Assembly: GCA_021186555.1 (NCBI GenBank)
Contig: JAJKFL010000042.1
Location: forward strand, 17,398,521-17,462,520
Origin: Reticulitermes speratus
Lineage: Eukaryota; Arthropoda; Insecta; Blattodea; Rhinotermitidae
Direction of reading: 5' to 3'
DNA: 64,000 bases
In this document: positions 31,226-42,065 of the stretch, one piece after another
How the letters are laid out: every line of letters starts with the position of its first letter
Position numbering within the stretch: position 1 is the stretch's first letter
Notes under the pieces: model-generated
Database searches by the model: none
What the model saw: only the letters and a program-made list of their open reading frames with translations
Told to the model about the DNA's origin: nothing
Translations under genes and position numbers: made by a program

Positions 31226-31661
31226 TTTGACGACACTCTCAGTTACTAATACTATGTTATGCGAGATCGGTGGTATGTGGACGAAGTGTGAGTATGGAGC
31301 GTTGACGGAACGATGCAACTTGTCTCACCGAAACGAAATACACACAACGTGCAGGAAGAGATGCACAACAGATCAGCCCAGCGCTTGAATACATGGCCAA
31401 GCACTACTTTTTTAAAAACCACTATAAACTTTTAGTGTCTAATATTTTAATATCGATTCATATAAACAATTTGTATATATTTTATACTCTGGGATCTTAA
31501 GGCATATTTATTTTTAACTATTAGAGGCACACGCATTACTGTTTTTAATCTAGTCCATCTATATATCTTTAATCTTGACATGTGTAAAAAAGTTTTATTG
31601 TGAAACCATACATTGTATATTTGGATGCAGATAGCACTTGCAGCTCTCCGATATATACACC
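31226..31661. other. Unassigned stretch
   Basis: AT-rich sequence upstream of the hammerhead-like motif; it may be the body of that element. Confidence 0.35.
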
Positions 31662-31696
31662 CTGAAGATGGCAGTCTATTTGCCGAAACATATGTA
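31662..31696 (+). ncRNA. Hammerhead-like motif, AUAU subfamily, best copy
   Basis: CTGAAGA (31662-31668), T, stem GGCA/TGCC, GAAAC (31685-31689), ATAT and GTA (31694-31696). A SINE A inserted exactly here, duplicating AAACATATGTA at 31686-31696 and 32208-32218, so the original downstream sequence is GGGGTT at 32219. ACACC upstream of CTGAAGA and GGGGT downstream of GTA can pair at four of five positions as helix I. One unpaired T before helix II departs from the canonical hammerhead. Confidence 0.5.
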
Positions 31697-31919
31697 AAAA
31701 GTAAAGTAAAGTTTTCCCTATAACAGGCCATGAAGGCCCAAAGGGGGAGTAGAGGTATAGCTCTACTCATTCTTGACCCCGGCGCTAGTTGAGGGTGGGT
31801 GGTCAGCACCACGCCCCGGCCGCTTTACCCCCGGGAAAGACCCGGTACCCATTGTATAGGAGGCTGGGTAGGCCCCAGGGCCGGTCTGGACGTATGCGAA
31901 AAATCTCGCCCCCACCGGG
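31697..31919 (-). repeat. SINE A, tail-side part, interrupted by a SINE B variant
   Basis: Well-preserved reverse SINE A with tail AAAGTAAAGTAAAG, CCATGAAGGCCCAAAGGGGG, CACGCCCCGGCCGCTTTACC, CCAGGGCCGGTCTGGACG. The head resumes at 32141. Outer target-site duplication AAACATATGTA defines the insertion. Confidence 0.92.
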
Positions 31920-32140
31920 GATTTTTTTTTTGTGCCTGTCCGGGGTATTTTCCCTTTGATCCATTTTTGTACTGTTTAAATCCTTTCGTCCTTCATGTCA
32001 CTTTATGTTCCATACTACTGTCTTTATACAACAAACACAACACAAACATCCATGCCCCCGGTGGGATTCGAACCCACAATCCCAGCAAGCGAGCGACCGT
32101 AGACCCACGCATTAGACCGCGCGGCCACTGAGATCGGCAG
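31920..32140 (-). repeat. SINE B-headed element with a different body
   Basis: Reverse-oriented. The head GCCCCCGGTGGGATTCGAAC, ACCCACGCATTAGACCGCGC matches SINE B, but the body (GTGCCTGTCCGGGGTATTTT, CATGTCACTTTATGTTCC) and poly-T (poly-A tail of the insert) differ from the SINE B copies at 18666 and 55985. It sits inside a SINE A. Confidence 0.8.
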
Positions 32141-32207
32141 TTTCGATCCCCGGACCGTCCAGCCCGTAGCGAGTCACTATACCGACTGAGCTATCGCGGC
32201 CCGCACC
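32141..32207 (-). repeat. SINE A head, continuation of the split copy
   Basis: TTTCGATCCCCGGACCGTCC, AGCCCGTAGCGAGTCACTAT and GACTGAGCTATCGCGGC complete the tRNA-like head of the SINE A that starts at 31697. Confidence 0.9.
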
Positions 32208-32284
32208 AAACATATGTAGGGGTTGAAAATATATCTTATACTTACCAATAATCTTGTGCATTTGATGGTTTGATTTAGACTTAT

Positions 32285-32420
32285 AACTTAATAATTAAGG
32301 AGTAGTCTTTTGGGTGTGAAACTATGTACGATAGGTGCTTACTGACGTTTCGGAGGGATTTGGTGTTCCATCTCCCGTCTACCTGAAGATGCAGGCAGCA
32401 AATTCGTCCGAGACTGTAGC
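32285..32420. repeat. Foldback element relic
   Basis: TGCTTACTGACGTTTCGGAG on the left and CTGAAGATGCAGGCAGCAAA (CTGAAGA at 32383-32389) on the right. The right GAAAC has become GAGAC, so this motif copy is damaged. Confidence 0.5.
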
Positions 32421-32514
32421 AATTGTCTGCCAGACTATGTACAGCTGTAAGCCAGATGACCGCAATCCGAATCATCATTGCCGCCAAAATCTCAAATTTC
32501 ATACAGCCATAGTT

Positions 32515-32790
32515 AAAGGTAAAGGTAAAAATGCTCCTGTCCACGCATTGAAGGCATATAGGGGAAATAGAGGTATAGCTCCACTCATTCTTAACTCGGC
32601 AGTAGTTGGAGGTTAGTGGTCACCTTCACGAGCTGGCCGCTTTACTCCTGCGGAAAGAAACTCTGTTGTCCATTGAGCAGGGAGCTGGAGGTGCATCAGA
32701 GACGGGCTGTCGTTTTGAAGATGAGAAATATCTCTTGTCCCTACTGCGAATCGAACCGCTGATCCTGCAGCCTGTAGCCCGGTCAATATA
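32515..32790 (-). repeat. SINE A copy
   Basis: Tail AAAGGTAAAGGTAAAAATGC, CACGCATTGAAGGCATATAG, GAGGTATAGCTCCACTCATT, then head AATATCTCTTGTCCCTACTG and GCGAATCGAACCGCTGATCC. Near full length, moderately diverged. Confidence 0.88.
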
Positions 32791-32827
32791 GGCATAGAAC
32801 ATGACTTAATAATACTTTATTCCTAAA

Positions 32828-33111
32828 TTCCGGGATAGCGTAGTTGGTATAGCGGCTCGCTACGGGCTGGACGTTCCGGAGATCGAATCCCGGTGGGGGC
32901 GAGATTTTCAGCACTCGTCCAGACAGGCCCTGGGACCTACCCAGCCTCCTGTACAGTGGGTACCGGGTCTCTTTCACGGGGATAAAGCGGCCGGGGCGTG
33001 GAGTTGACCACCTACCCTCATCTAGTGCCGGGGTTAAAGAAAGAGTAGAGCTATACCTCTACTCCCCTCTGGGCCTTCATGGCCCGTTCTAGGGAGAGCT
33101 TTGCCTTTATC
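32828..33111 (+). repeat. SINE A, full-length reference copy with target-site duplication
   Basis: A-box-like GGGATAGCGTAGTTGGTATA, B-box GATCGAATCCCGG, body GTACCGGGTCTCTTTCACGG and GATAAAGCGGCCGGGGCGTG, 3' part CTACTCCCCTCTGGGCCTTC, tail GCTTTGCCTTT. A perfect 10-bp flank TATTCCTAAA at 32818-32827 and 33112-33121 fixes the length at 284 bp. tRNA-derived, Pol III type internal promoter (family knowledge). Confidence 0.95.
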
Positions 33112-33121
33112 TATTCCTAAA

Positions 33122-33844
33122 GTACATCAGTTTTGAACATCTAACAGGCAGATGTGTACTTGTATTATTTGAAAGTAAAGTGTTAATGCAACTTGACAGG
33201 TATGATCTTCTGTATGGAGATAAAATTTTTACCTCAACGCGGAAAGCCATGCATTCTGAAAATAACAAAATTGCGTCACGACGTCGCTCAAGGTTGGCAT
33301 GACGCGGCCCAATAGTGTGGAACGTTAAGTTCGGAAACAGAAGGCTGGGTGAATCGCCTGTAGGCTCTGGTGCCAGGCATGTGTAGCGGGACTGAGTTGA
33401 ATGACCGCTTCGGACAACAGAAATAAACAGTGGAAACAAGAACACAGATTGTCTTCCAGGTTTTCTTGCCACGTTATTAATGGCAGGGTATTAAAATAGT
33501 ACTAATAAATGGACCATTTTGTCAGTGGAACCTGGATAGCTCGACCTGTGTAATCGCTGGTTACCGGTTGGACGACGGCATTTCGTTCCGCTGTAGAAAC
33601 GAGGACTTCTTTCTTTGCGACCGCTTCCTAACCAGACCTGGGATCCACCAGTTCTTTTGTCTGCTGGGTACTGGAGGTCCTTTCCCTCTGGATAATTTTT
33701 TTTTTTTTCAGAATGAAGCTAAATTCTCATGTCTATCCTGTACCGAGTTTGGAATGTTGTCATGTTAGAAACACTACTCCCTCTTCATACTTTGGGCTTT
33801 GTGTTTGATGAAAGACACGTGAGATACATATTGTGATGTTAAAA
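33122..33844. other. Unassigned stretch
   Basis: No gene or repeat recognised; the overlapping short frames are not supported by motifs. Confidence 0.4.
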
Positions 33845-34045
33845 GTAAAGTTAAAGTTAGATGGTCCCTGTGCACGCCATGGTGGCATGTGGAGGTGGAG
33901 GCATACCTTCACTCATTCTTAACCTCGGCATTAGTTGGAGGAAAATGGTCAACTTCACGCCCCAGCCGCTTTATTTCCGGTACGCATTGACTAGGCGGCC
34001 CCAGAGCTCGTCTGGACGTTTTGTAGAAGAGAAAAAAAAATTCTA
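33845..34045 (-). repeat. SINE A, head truncated
   Basis: Tail AAAGTAAAGTTAAAG, GCACGCCATGGTGGCATGTG, TCTTAACCTCGGCATTAGTT, AACTTCACGCCCCAGCCGCT, GAGCTCGTCTGGACGTTTTG. Ends in an A run (34028-34038) in place of the tRNA head. Confidence 0.85.
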
Positions 34046-34684
34046 GAAAATGTATGCAAGTGCAACACAAAAGTTCCACGTTTTTCGTTTTGGTCCGCTG
34101 TCACCCTGTCCTGTGTGCAGCAACTCTAGGCCTATATGCAATGAAGCTCTGTTGCTTTTATCTTAAATGTTTTATGTTGACGTGTACACTTCTGAAACAT
34201 TCAGAATTTATGTGTGGGTATAATGTCGGATATTTTTTATTGTTGGCTTTGTCAAAAAATTGAGTGTGTGTACATTGCGTTGTCTGTAGCCTACTGTTGA
34301 CAGCTCGGTACTGAGTAGACTTGTATCTCAGTGAAAGGACATGAAGACCAACGGACGATGCGAATTCTGTGTGAATTCTGTGTTAGTTTCTATTCTTCTT
34401 TGTATTGAATTCCTGGAATTCTGTTTGTAGTATTTCCGTTATAGTGTGTTGCGTTGTGTAGGTATTTTTATGCGTTTGCTAGCGCACGCATGTCGATGGT
34501 TCCAGAACCCGTGATGCCGTAGTCTTTCAGTTTATCTGAAGCGTCTTCCCTGACGATGCAGCAACACATGGTTCAGTATCCGATGGTACATGAAGTTGTA
34601 TGTTATTGTAAAGTCGTCTGTGTATAGTCTATGTATGGTTGCGCCTTGTATGTGTGAAAACTATGCTCTTATCATTATTACTTC
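34046..34684. other. Unassigned stretch
   Basis: No gene or repeat recognised. Confidence 0.4.
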
Positions 34685-34945
34685 TGGTTATCTTTTTATG
34701 GGGAGACGGATTAGCGTGTTCGGTATAGTCAGTGACTACATACGGGTTCGACGGTCCCGGATTCTCTTTTCGGTAGGGTCCACCAAACCTCGTATTCAAT
34801 GGGAAAGGTTTTTTTTCCCCTCTCACAGGTAAAGCACCCGGATAGTGACGTTAACCACTCACGTCTGTCTAACCCCGAGATTAAGAATAAGTGGAGCGCT
34901 ACTTGTACTTCCCCTATATGCTTTCATGGCGTGGACAGAGAAAAT
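34685..34945 (+). repeat. SINE A copy, diverged head
   Basis: GGGTTCGACGGTCCCGGATT, GTAAAGCACCCGGATAGTGA, GACGTTAACCACTCACGTCT and CTATATGCTTTCATGGCGTG in SINE A order. Confidence 0.8.
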
Positions 34946-35314
34946 TGTATCTTTCTATATGATGTTTTTTAAAATGTATGATATTTCGTAGGGAATGTTT
35001 AGCATACTAACAGTGTTTAGAAAGAAGTACTAAGTGATACCCAGTGACGGACCAGTGACATATTAAAATTAACAATAATTAATGTGGAAAGGCGTAGTGC
35101 GATACACGTCTGAACTAATCTTACTGAGCAGATTCTTTCATGAGCAGCTAATGGTCACTCGCATGCGAGAAGTCATGATATTGGATGTTCTGTGCCGCTA
35201 TGGAATCCGAAGTTTATTGCTGATCACACGCGCCCTCCAGTGAAGAATCCTGCTCTTGGCGTCATATTTCTTTAATACAGTTTTTAATTTATATACCTAT
35301 CTACGCTTAGGTTT
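34946..35314. other. Unassigned stretch
   Basis: No gene or repeat recognised. Confidence 0.4.
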
Positions 35315-35605
35315 AGCCGGGATAGCGTAGTAGATATAGCGACGAGACTGCGGGCTGGTCGATCCGACGGTTCGAATCCCGGCAGAGGAAGAGATTTTTC
35401 TTTCCTCCAAAACGTGCAGCTCGGCCTCTATAGGGCCCACTCTGTCTCCCATTCAATGGATACTGGCGTTCTTTCCCGGGGTTAAAGCGGTCGGGGCCTG
35501 AATTTGACTACTCACCTCCATCTAAAGCCGAAGTTAAGAACTGGTGGAGCCATACCTGTACTCCTCCTATCTGCCTGCATGGCGTGGACGGTGAAACGCT
35601 CAGGT
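35315..35605 (+). repeat. SINE A copy, near full length
   Basis: GCCGGGATAGCGTAGTAGAT, GGTTCGAATCCCGGC, CCAAAACGTGCAGCTCGGCC, GGTTAAAGCGGTCGGGGCCT, GGAGCCATACCTGTACTCCT and GCCTGCATGGCGTGGACGG. The CTCCAAAACG spacer and GCGTGGACGG ending mark a sub-lineage shared with the 34685 copy. Confidence 0.9.
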
Positions 35606-36299
35606 TTATCCGAATGGCCGTAAATGTGGGAAATGATACAACTAAACTATGTAAACATGGGGTACAGATGCAGTGGAGCGCACTTATATCTGCATAGCTG
35701 CTTAGCGACCGATGACGGCCCCCGGTCTGCCGTACTCGCTTCCGCGTTCAAAAAAATTGTGTGGAAATGAACACAATAAAATATATTTGTTTAATATTTA
35801 TTAATATTGCTATCACGCCACATGCAGGACGAATATAAACGTAATCACCGGGTTGTCAGTTATCAGAATAGGATAAAAGTAACAGGCGAAATAGCAGTAA
35901 GACGGCCGAAACTGATTACACCATTGGCATACAAGCTGAGAGCATGGTTATGCCCTATAGTTCAGTCTTTGTAGGCTTCTGCTCCCGCTGTGCTCAAGTA
36001 GCATATTACTCATGTTACTGTGTATTTTTCAAAGTTATTTTTACAATATCGTCATTCGTGCATCTTCTAAAAGGAGACCATGCCACGCTGTTTGGTATGT
36101 ACAGAAGGGTCTCGTGAGACATTCATGTATCACCGAGTCGTTCGATCAGACTGTCTATTTAGAAGCTCAACTGCTTCTGGTCCCTGGCGTCTACTGCCTG
36201 TGTACCATCATTCCCGCTACCTGTTTGGATAAGCAGTGCTCAGGTGTGGAGTTTCAAAACTGTTTGGGGTTTCTGGGTTTGAAGTAAGTTATATTTACA
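35606..36299. other. Unassigned stretch
   Basis: No gene or repeat recognised; a 91-codon plus-strand frame at 36012-36287 has no known motif. Confidence 0.4.
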
Positions 36300-36500
36300 C
36301 ACCGACCGTTGCGTTTGAGTGACGCACCCCTGTTCCGTTTGCAGAAGGTCCCGCGTTCAAATATGGGCGCGGAGACCAGCAGTGCTGATGTATTTCATGA
36401 TTTTCCTCAGTCATTTCAAGCAAATGTTAGGATAGTAGTCGCCTCCATTTTGCCGCGATCACTTCCTTCCACGTCCCTCTCAGTCTGTATTCCCTAGTGA
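36300..36500 (+). repeat. Possible tRNA-like SINE relic
   Basis: GAAGGTCCCGCGTTCAAATA looks like a decayed B-box, followed by TTTCCTCAGTCATTTCAAGC, which resembles 28840-28890 and 57940-57970. Family assignment is uncertain. Confidence 0.4.
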
Positions 36501-36739
36501 TGTCATCCTATGCTACGCGAGTATAACTTGCATAATTAGAGCTGTTGAAAGAGGTCTTGAATAAAATGCCAGTCTGTAGGTAAATAAATGAAATACACCT
36601 TCGTTCATGACAGCATTCTGTGATATTAGCATGCAGGTACGTTTACAACAGAATTAACAAAGACCAAATGTAGTCAGGTGTACAATTCTTTAGTTTTAAT
36701 GTTTTATGGTTCCATTGTGCTTTCTTTCTTTGAAATGTA
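36501..36739. other. Unassigned stretch
   Basis: No gene or repeat recognised. Confidence 0.4.
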
Positions 36740-36960
36740 TAAAATGGCTGCTGCCCTGAACCAGATAAATCCAATCAACACTTCGTGCCCTATTTCTTCA
36801 AGATTGATGTTGATGTTATTCTACCATCAGTTGCTAGGTCTTCCAATGTCTATCGTTCCGTCTGGTTTTTCGAATAAAAATTGTATGCATTTTTCGTCTT
36901 AATCCTTGCGTGCCGTATGTCCCGCTTATGTTATCCTCGAGGATTTGATCACGCTAGTAA
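36740..36960 (-). pseudogene. LINE family L2 ORF2 tail relic
   Basis: On the minus strand the frames read KSSRIT..AGHTARKD, then FEKPDGTIDIGRPS and NLEEIGHEV, in the L2 order (KSRRMRWAGHVARM, VGKPEGKRPLGRP, LREVG). Stops and shifts throughout. Confidence 0.65.
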
Positions 36961-37279
36961 TAATGTGGTAGGTACTACAAATTCTGACGTTTCTTCTCAT
37001 TTAAATTATTCTTATTGCTATTAGACCTGCTTCTTTTCTCTTTGGTTAAAATTTTTCTTCAGCACTTTTTCGGAATTACTGTAAATCTACATTTTTTCGT
37101 TTTATGTTTATCTACAAACAACACACAAAATTATGTACTTACATACTTGGTTTATAGACATGGAAGGTAGTGAGTCAGAGCTGAATGTAGACAAGCATTC
37201 ACTAAATTTAACTATCTCGAAACTTTGTGAAGGTAATCCTGTTTTTTCTCTCGTTCCTATATGTTTGAATATTGCCACA
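36961..37279. other. Unassigned stretch
   Basis: AT-rich; no repeat recognised. Confidence 0.4.
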
Positions 37280-37490
37280 TAACTGCCTTGTAAAACACGT
37301 TATTGAAGGAAAGATAGAAGGAAACATAGAAGTGACAGGAAGACGAGGAAGAAGACGTAAGCAGCTACTGGGTGACCTTAAGGAAAAGAGAAGATACTAG
37401 AAATTGAAAGAGGAAGAACTAGACCGCACTCCCTGGAGAACTCGCTTTGGGATAAGCTATGGACCTGTCATAAGAAAGATTACGTGGAAA
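37280..37490 (+). pseudogene. LINE family L1 ORF2 3' end fragment
   Basis: Encodes the same C-terminal stretch as 49679-50251, namely VIEGKIEGNIEVTGRRGRRR and KQLLGDLKEKRRY, then an in-frame TAG where Trp stands in the other copy, and WRTRFG further on. It starts mid-gene, so it is 5'-truncated. Confidence 0.75.
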
Positions 37491-38149
37491 GAAATTGCCA
37501 TATAATCGGGAATTTATTAAGCTAAGTTTGATATTGTGTTAGTGTTGTTATCATCGTCATGATCGTCTTCAAGTACAAGTGTATAGATGTATCTGTGTGT
37601 CCTATAAGTTGAATCACTTTGTCTCTCAGCGGACCACTTAGTTCTGTGGCTGAGAGGAGCCTGCAACAGCCCAAGGGCTGAATGCGAAACAAGGGCGCTC
37701 TGTTTGGTTTGCGACTGCCTTTGCTGGCAACGACAGGTGCGTGAGGAGAGTAATGTCAACAAAATTAAAATTGTGGCACGCTGGTTTGTGTACCTTTGTG
37801 TTGCCGCGAGAGAAATAAAAAGAATAGGGTAGTAACTGTTGGTTTGGACACACAAACCAGGCTCCCTTCAACGAAATACAAGCCTCAAGATTGAAACCGT
37901 GTATCTTGGTTCTTAGAACAACAATAAACGTTTTAAAATTTCAGGCATCTGACAAAGATGTCTGTGTGTATGGAGGGCAGAACGACTGGTGACGTAAAAT
38001 ACACAAACACGTGAACATAAGCACACAGGCTCTTCTGTCATTTCCAAATATTATTATTGCTGGAAAAATGAATTGATCCGTCACAGAACACAGTCAGTGA
38101 GCGCAAGTGTATATCCCACTACATTTCACTAACACCTTAAATTCTAGTG
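37491..38149. other. Unassigned stretch
   Basis: Overlapping minus-strand frames (37517-37871) have no known domain. Confidence 0.4.
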
Positions 38150-38350
38150 GTTACTTACCACCAGGCTTAACATTCAACAATTTTGCCTTCTGCTCTTACA
38201 TTGTTTTTCTGTTTATTATGGATCTCACTCAAAACTGTATTTATTCCCTATACAGCATTAACTGATAAATTTTTGTAACTGACACGGAGTGTGTTTACTG
38301 CGCTGTACGAACTGAATTTTTACTTGGAATTTAGGTTAATCTTAGTCTGT
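38150..38350. repeat. Repeat Z: diverged relative of the piggyBac-like MITE
   Basis: TATACAGCATTAACTGATAA, GACACGGAGTGTGTTTACTG and GTACGAACTGAATTTTTACT align with 26415-26490 of the MITE at 26311. Its termini are not preserved. Confidence 0.6.
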
Positions 38351-38462
38351 AAATGATGTGACTTCAGTGGACATGAACATTCGTGTTTTATCATAGGTAA
38401 AGTGCTCATGTGTATGAGACAGTATTCTTAAATTTAAAAATATATATCGACGTTTTAAACTG
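38351..38462. other. Unassigned spacer
   Basis: Nothing recognised. Confidence 0.4.
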
Positions 38463-38757
38463 TTAAAGGTAAAGGTAAAGCAATCCCATTACAGGCCTGG
38501 ACAGACCCTTAGGGGTCCATGAGGTTGAGGCTCCCAGATTTCTAGACAATCGGCACATGAAGGTGGTAAGGTTGTCAGCCCTACGCACCGGCCGCCTTTA
38601 CCCCCAGGAAATATTCCTGGTACTCATTTCTGTTAGAGGCTGAGTCAACCCCGAAAGGATTATGTCAATGAAAAATTCCAATGACACCATCGGGAATCGA
38701 ACCCGCGACCTTCCGGCTTGTAGCGCAGTGCCTCAACCAACTGCGCCACCGCGCAGA
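38463..38757 (-). repeat. SINE D copy
   Basis: Tail AAAGGTAAAGGTAAAG, CAATCGGCACATGAAGGTGG, CACCGGCCGCCTTTACCCCC, then head GGGAATCGAACCCGCGACCT and CTCAACCAACTGCGCCACCG. The head is a different tRNA type from SINE A, but the TTTACC tail and GGTAAAGGCGGCCGG block are shared. Confidence 0.9.
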
Positions 38758-38886
38758 GACCTCTACCTGACAACACACAACACTCACAAGAGACAGCCAT
38801 GCCCTAGGCGGGATTCGAACCAACAATCCCAGTAAGCGAGCGGTCGTAGACCTACGCCTTACACCGCGCGGCCACTGGGATCGGCA
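38758..38886 (-). repeat. SINE B, 3'-shortened
   Basis: Starts within the SINE B body (GAGACCTCTACCTGACAACA) and ends with the head CGCGCGGCCACTGGGATCGG. It abuts the SINE D head without spacer. Confidence 0.85.
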
Positions 38887-40227
38887 ATATATACATATAT
38901 ATACATGTTATGCTTGCGTATATTTTCTGTACATGTTGATCTCCGGTATAAGGAGTTCTACAGCATGTCTGCAAACTAGTTTCAGAAACGCGGAAAACAA
39001 GATGCTCTGGACCGCATTGTTCTGTAGCACCATACAGATAGATAGACAGACAGGACTTTTGTAATCTGCAGTCTTTTTGATTTTGGTGAAAGGCGCATCG
39101 TCTTCTGTTACTGCATCAATTGGTTCCTTTTATTGTCAGTAAAAGAAGAGTAGCAGATAAAGCCACCGTTACATTTCGCCTGTTGTGTGTCTGTCTGTGT
39201 GTGTCTGAAGATTGCAGTTATGTGCAGTCAGTTCTGCTACAACGCGAGTTTTGCGTTCCTGTGAGGCTTCCCGTTATAGAAAAACGCATAATAAAGATAG
39301 GCCCATGCCACAAAAAATTTGGCTCGTCATCCAATGTTATGTCTCCACACTGGTGGCCGAAATAGTGTAATAGCCAACACACGTATGCCAAAGTTCGCGT
39401 TATATAAAAGCGTTCACCTATTCTTTAATAGCCGTATAGGCAATCCGCTTTAACGAAACATGCGTAATAGCAGGGCTGACTGTATGTCGTGCTCTGAAGC
39501 CCCAGTAGCGAGCAAGGGGAGAAGTTTCTTGATATTCATATTACCATATCAGGCTTGTGTAGATCCAGTCTTCAGGTTCTGGCGAAGTGGCTGTCAGTAG
39601 CCATGGCAACTCCCTCTCTGTGAGGACGTCAAATATGAAGTCTCAGATTGTTTCAAAAGTTGTATAATTTATGTCTCGTTCAAAAAGGAATGACAGGTAG
39701 TATTTATTTTGTAAGGTTGAATGAGTGGCTCATTCAATGTATCTTTATTCTTCTATTGGCTAACCGGAGCGATGAATTGCTTTCTGGTGGGCTCGTTATT
39801 TGAAAGAATAGATCTCCATGGGGCTAAACTTCATTGAATCTTACCTATAGAATCATGTGCCTTTAAATTACCTTCTTTCATTCTTATCCTGATTTGCATG
39901 CCCTTTTCTTCCTCATCACTTCTGCCTCTTTTTTTCAATGCTGTCTTCCTTTTTATCACTTCCTTTATGCTTGTTAGTTTTCGTGACCACACTAAGCACT
40001 CTTAGACACTTCTACACAGTGTGACTCGGAACTGAAGTCACTGCACGCTTAACTAAATCTATCTAAACGTTAATTTGTCGTAAAGATCGCCTGTGCTTAG
40101 CCGGTGTTTTTGCTAATGAATATAGTATTTTACAGCCATACGAATTTGCTGGCAAAAACGTTGTTTTTTATATTCTCGTCTGCAGAGATTTCGAAAGTAA
40201 AGGAATGGTAATCATTTTAAACTAATA
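38887..40227. other. Unassigned stretch
   Basis: No gene or repeat recognised. A short TG/TC run lies near 39185-39205. Confidence 0.4.
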
Positions 40228-40260
40228 ATAGTAATAATAATAATAATTATTATTATTATT
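40228..40260. repeat. (TAA)n/(TTA)n microsatellite
   Basis: Short AT-rich trinucleotide run that switches from TAA to TTA, giving a small palindrome. Confidence 0.8.
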
Positions 40261-40329
40261 GTCATTATCGTGTTCCATAATGAATCTCTCAGACAGCCGG
40301 GCATTATTTAGTGATTCTGAAGTCCTTTT

Positions 40330-40740
40330 ACAGATCCCTGTGAACCAGCACATTAATGTAATGAGACAATACAATTTAAAAGCATATACATTTACAACGA
40401 AATTGTTTCTCCCTCATACGTGCAACATGCCCCGCCCATCTAATCCTTCTCGATTTGATCACCGTAATAATATATCTTATTTGATGACTAATACAAATCA
40501 TGAAGCTGCTCATCATGTAGTTTTCTCCAACTTTTTGTTACTTCCTGTCTCCTAGACCCAAAGAGTTTCCTCAGCACCCTATTCTTTAACACTCTGACCT
40601 GTTGTTTTCCCCTTAGCATGAGACACCTAGTTTCAAACCCATACAAACAGCAACCAAATTATAGCACTGTAGAATTTAGCGTTCAGGTTTTTAGCAGACA
40701 AAGGGGAAGACAGATTCTGGGCCGAATCGTAGCAGGCATA
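40330..40740 (-). pseudogene. LINE family L2 ORF2 C-terminal relic, longest minus copy
   Basis: On the minus strand the frames read YGFETRCLMLRGKQQVRVLK, then NRVLRKLFGSRRQEVT, KSWRKLHDEQLHDLY, VIKSRRIRWAGHVARM. This is the late reverse-transcriptase tail of an insect non-LTR element. Frameshifts and stops disable it. It is the most upstream-reaching L2 copy in the window. Confidence 0.75.
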
Positions 40741-41619
40741 ACGTACTTCTCGGTGTTTATAATTTACCATTGCCAATCGTAAGGGGTAATATACAGACGA
40801 AGCCTGGAGCTACTGGTGGTCACAAAGGCCAGAATTTTGAGAACTTCGGACGTTGAGAGTACAGCGTTACTGTGTGGGTCAGAGGTTAAGAACTGCTGTG
40901 ACAGCAGTAGGAAAAAATATTATTGTAAGGATGTTTTGTTTGTATCGTCTAATTTAGGACTGTACTGATGGTCTGACTGTCTGAAGCACGTCTGGTCTAT
41001 TTCCTTGACACTTAAGTTCGTCGCAACTTTATACCACAAAGTTCCTACACTTCGAGCATGAAGAAAGAAAGGTGGTGATGTTTGAAATAAATATCGAAAC
41101 GCTCTGGGGGAGATTGGATTTCAGGTTAAGTGCCTACAGCACTTGCAGTGTTATAGGATTAGTGTGTCAGGACATAAATAAGCCTCTTGTGTAAATACCT
41201 CCATTACCATGTACCAGATTTGTTTTAGCGAGAGTGTATATATCCATAATATAAAGTGCGGTCAAGTAATACAGCAGTAGCAGTAAGCGATAAGTCCAGT
41301 TTATGAGCCAACGTAGTGTTGTAATAGGAGTACCTCTGAGAACCTTCAGTGCACAAAGACAGATACGTGAATTCAATCTTTCACGTTTCCGATATTTTTT
41401 CTTGTGAACTCGTGTCACAGAGTAGCACGTCAGAGAAAATGCCTTCAGCCTTCGGTGGTTCTAACGGCTGACAAGACTATGGGTGTTCTTGCAGAGTTCT
41501 AGAGAATTTCACAGTCGCTCGCACAGCTAACTAACAAATCCTCTGCTTTCATGAAGTCCTAAGGATCTTTATCGTCTTCACAATAGCACACCGCTGTTTC
41601 CTCTCCGAAAGCATGGGAA
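40741..41619. other. Unassigned stretch
   Basis: No gene or repeat recognised. Confidence 0.4.
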
Positions 41620-41765
41620 TTAGGCCTACAACATTTTCCGATTCCTCTGTAAGTTCCATTTTAATATTATCTTCCCGTCTATATTTAGGTCTTCCAAGTG
41701 GTCCCTTTCCATCATGTTTTCGGGTTAAAATGCTCTATACTTTTCTCACATGAGAACGTAATTCC
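41620..41765 (-). pseudogene. LINE family L2 tail fragment
   Basis: On the minus strand one frame reads KHDGKGPLGRPKYRREDNIK then MEL, the conserved L2 block KPEGKRPLGRPRRRWEDNIK-type. Only this short piece is intact. Confidence 0.7.
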
Positions 41766-41874
41766 ACCTGTAAGTACTTTGAAGCATGTCACCGTTGGAC
41801 AGACACTTTCGAACTTTTTTATTACATACACCCAACAGTAATCTGGATTTACGAGACGTGAAGTTTTCGCAATG

Positions 41875-42065
41875 GTGTTGATGATTAAAATTTTCTGGGA
41901 TATGATGTCCCTTCGATTTGTGAATAGGGATTGACGTTTCGGAGGCGCTTACTGCATCACTCTTTATTCTTAGGCTACCCTGGTGATGGCTGAAGAAAGC
42001 CTTTCCGAAACGTCGTTAACTTTACCGATCATCACGGCCTCATTTCCCGAAAGACTTGAATCTTT
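41875..42065. repeat. Foldback element, subfamily 2
   Basis: Left arm AAAATTTTCTGGGATATGAT and GATTGACGTTTCGGAGGCGC; right arm GGCTGAAGAAAGCCTTTCCG (CTGAAGA at 41990-41996), AAACGTCGTTAACTTTACCG and TTTCCCGAAAGACTTGAATC. GTA is changed to TTA after GAAAC-GTCG. Confidence 0.75.

Noticed and set aside
32828..32900. Functional tRNA gene
   Set aside because: The tRNA-like head has no complete cloverleaf and is followed by a conserved SINE body; the same holds for the other tRNA-like heads (18666, 21752, 38700, 53715).
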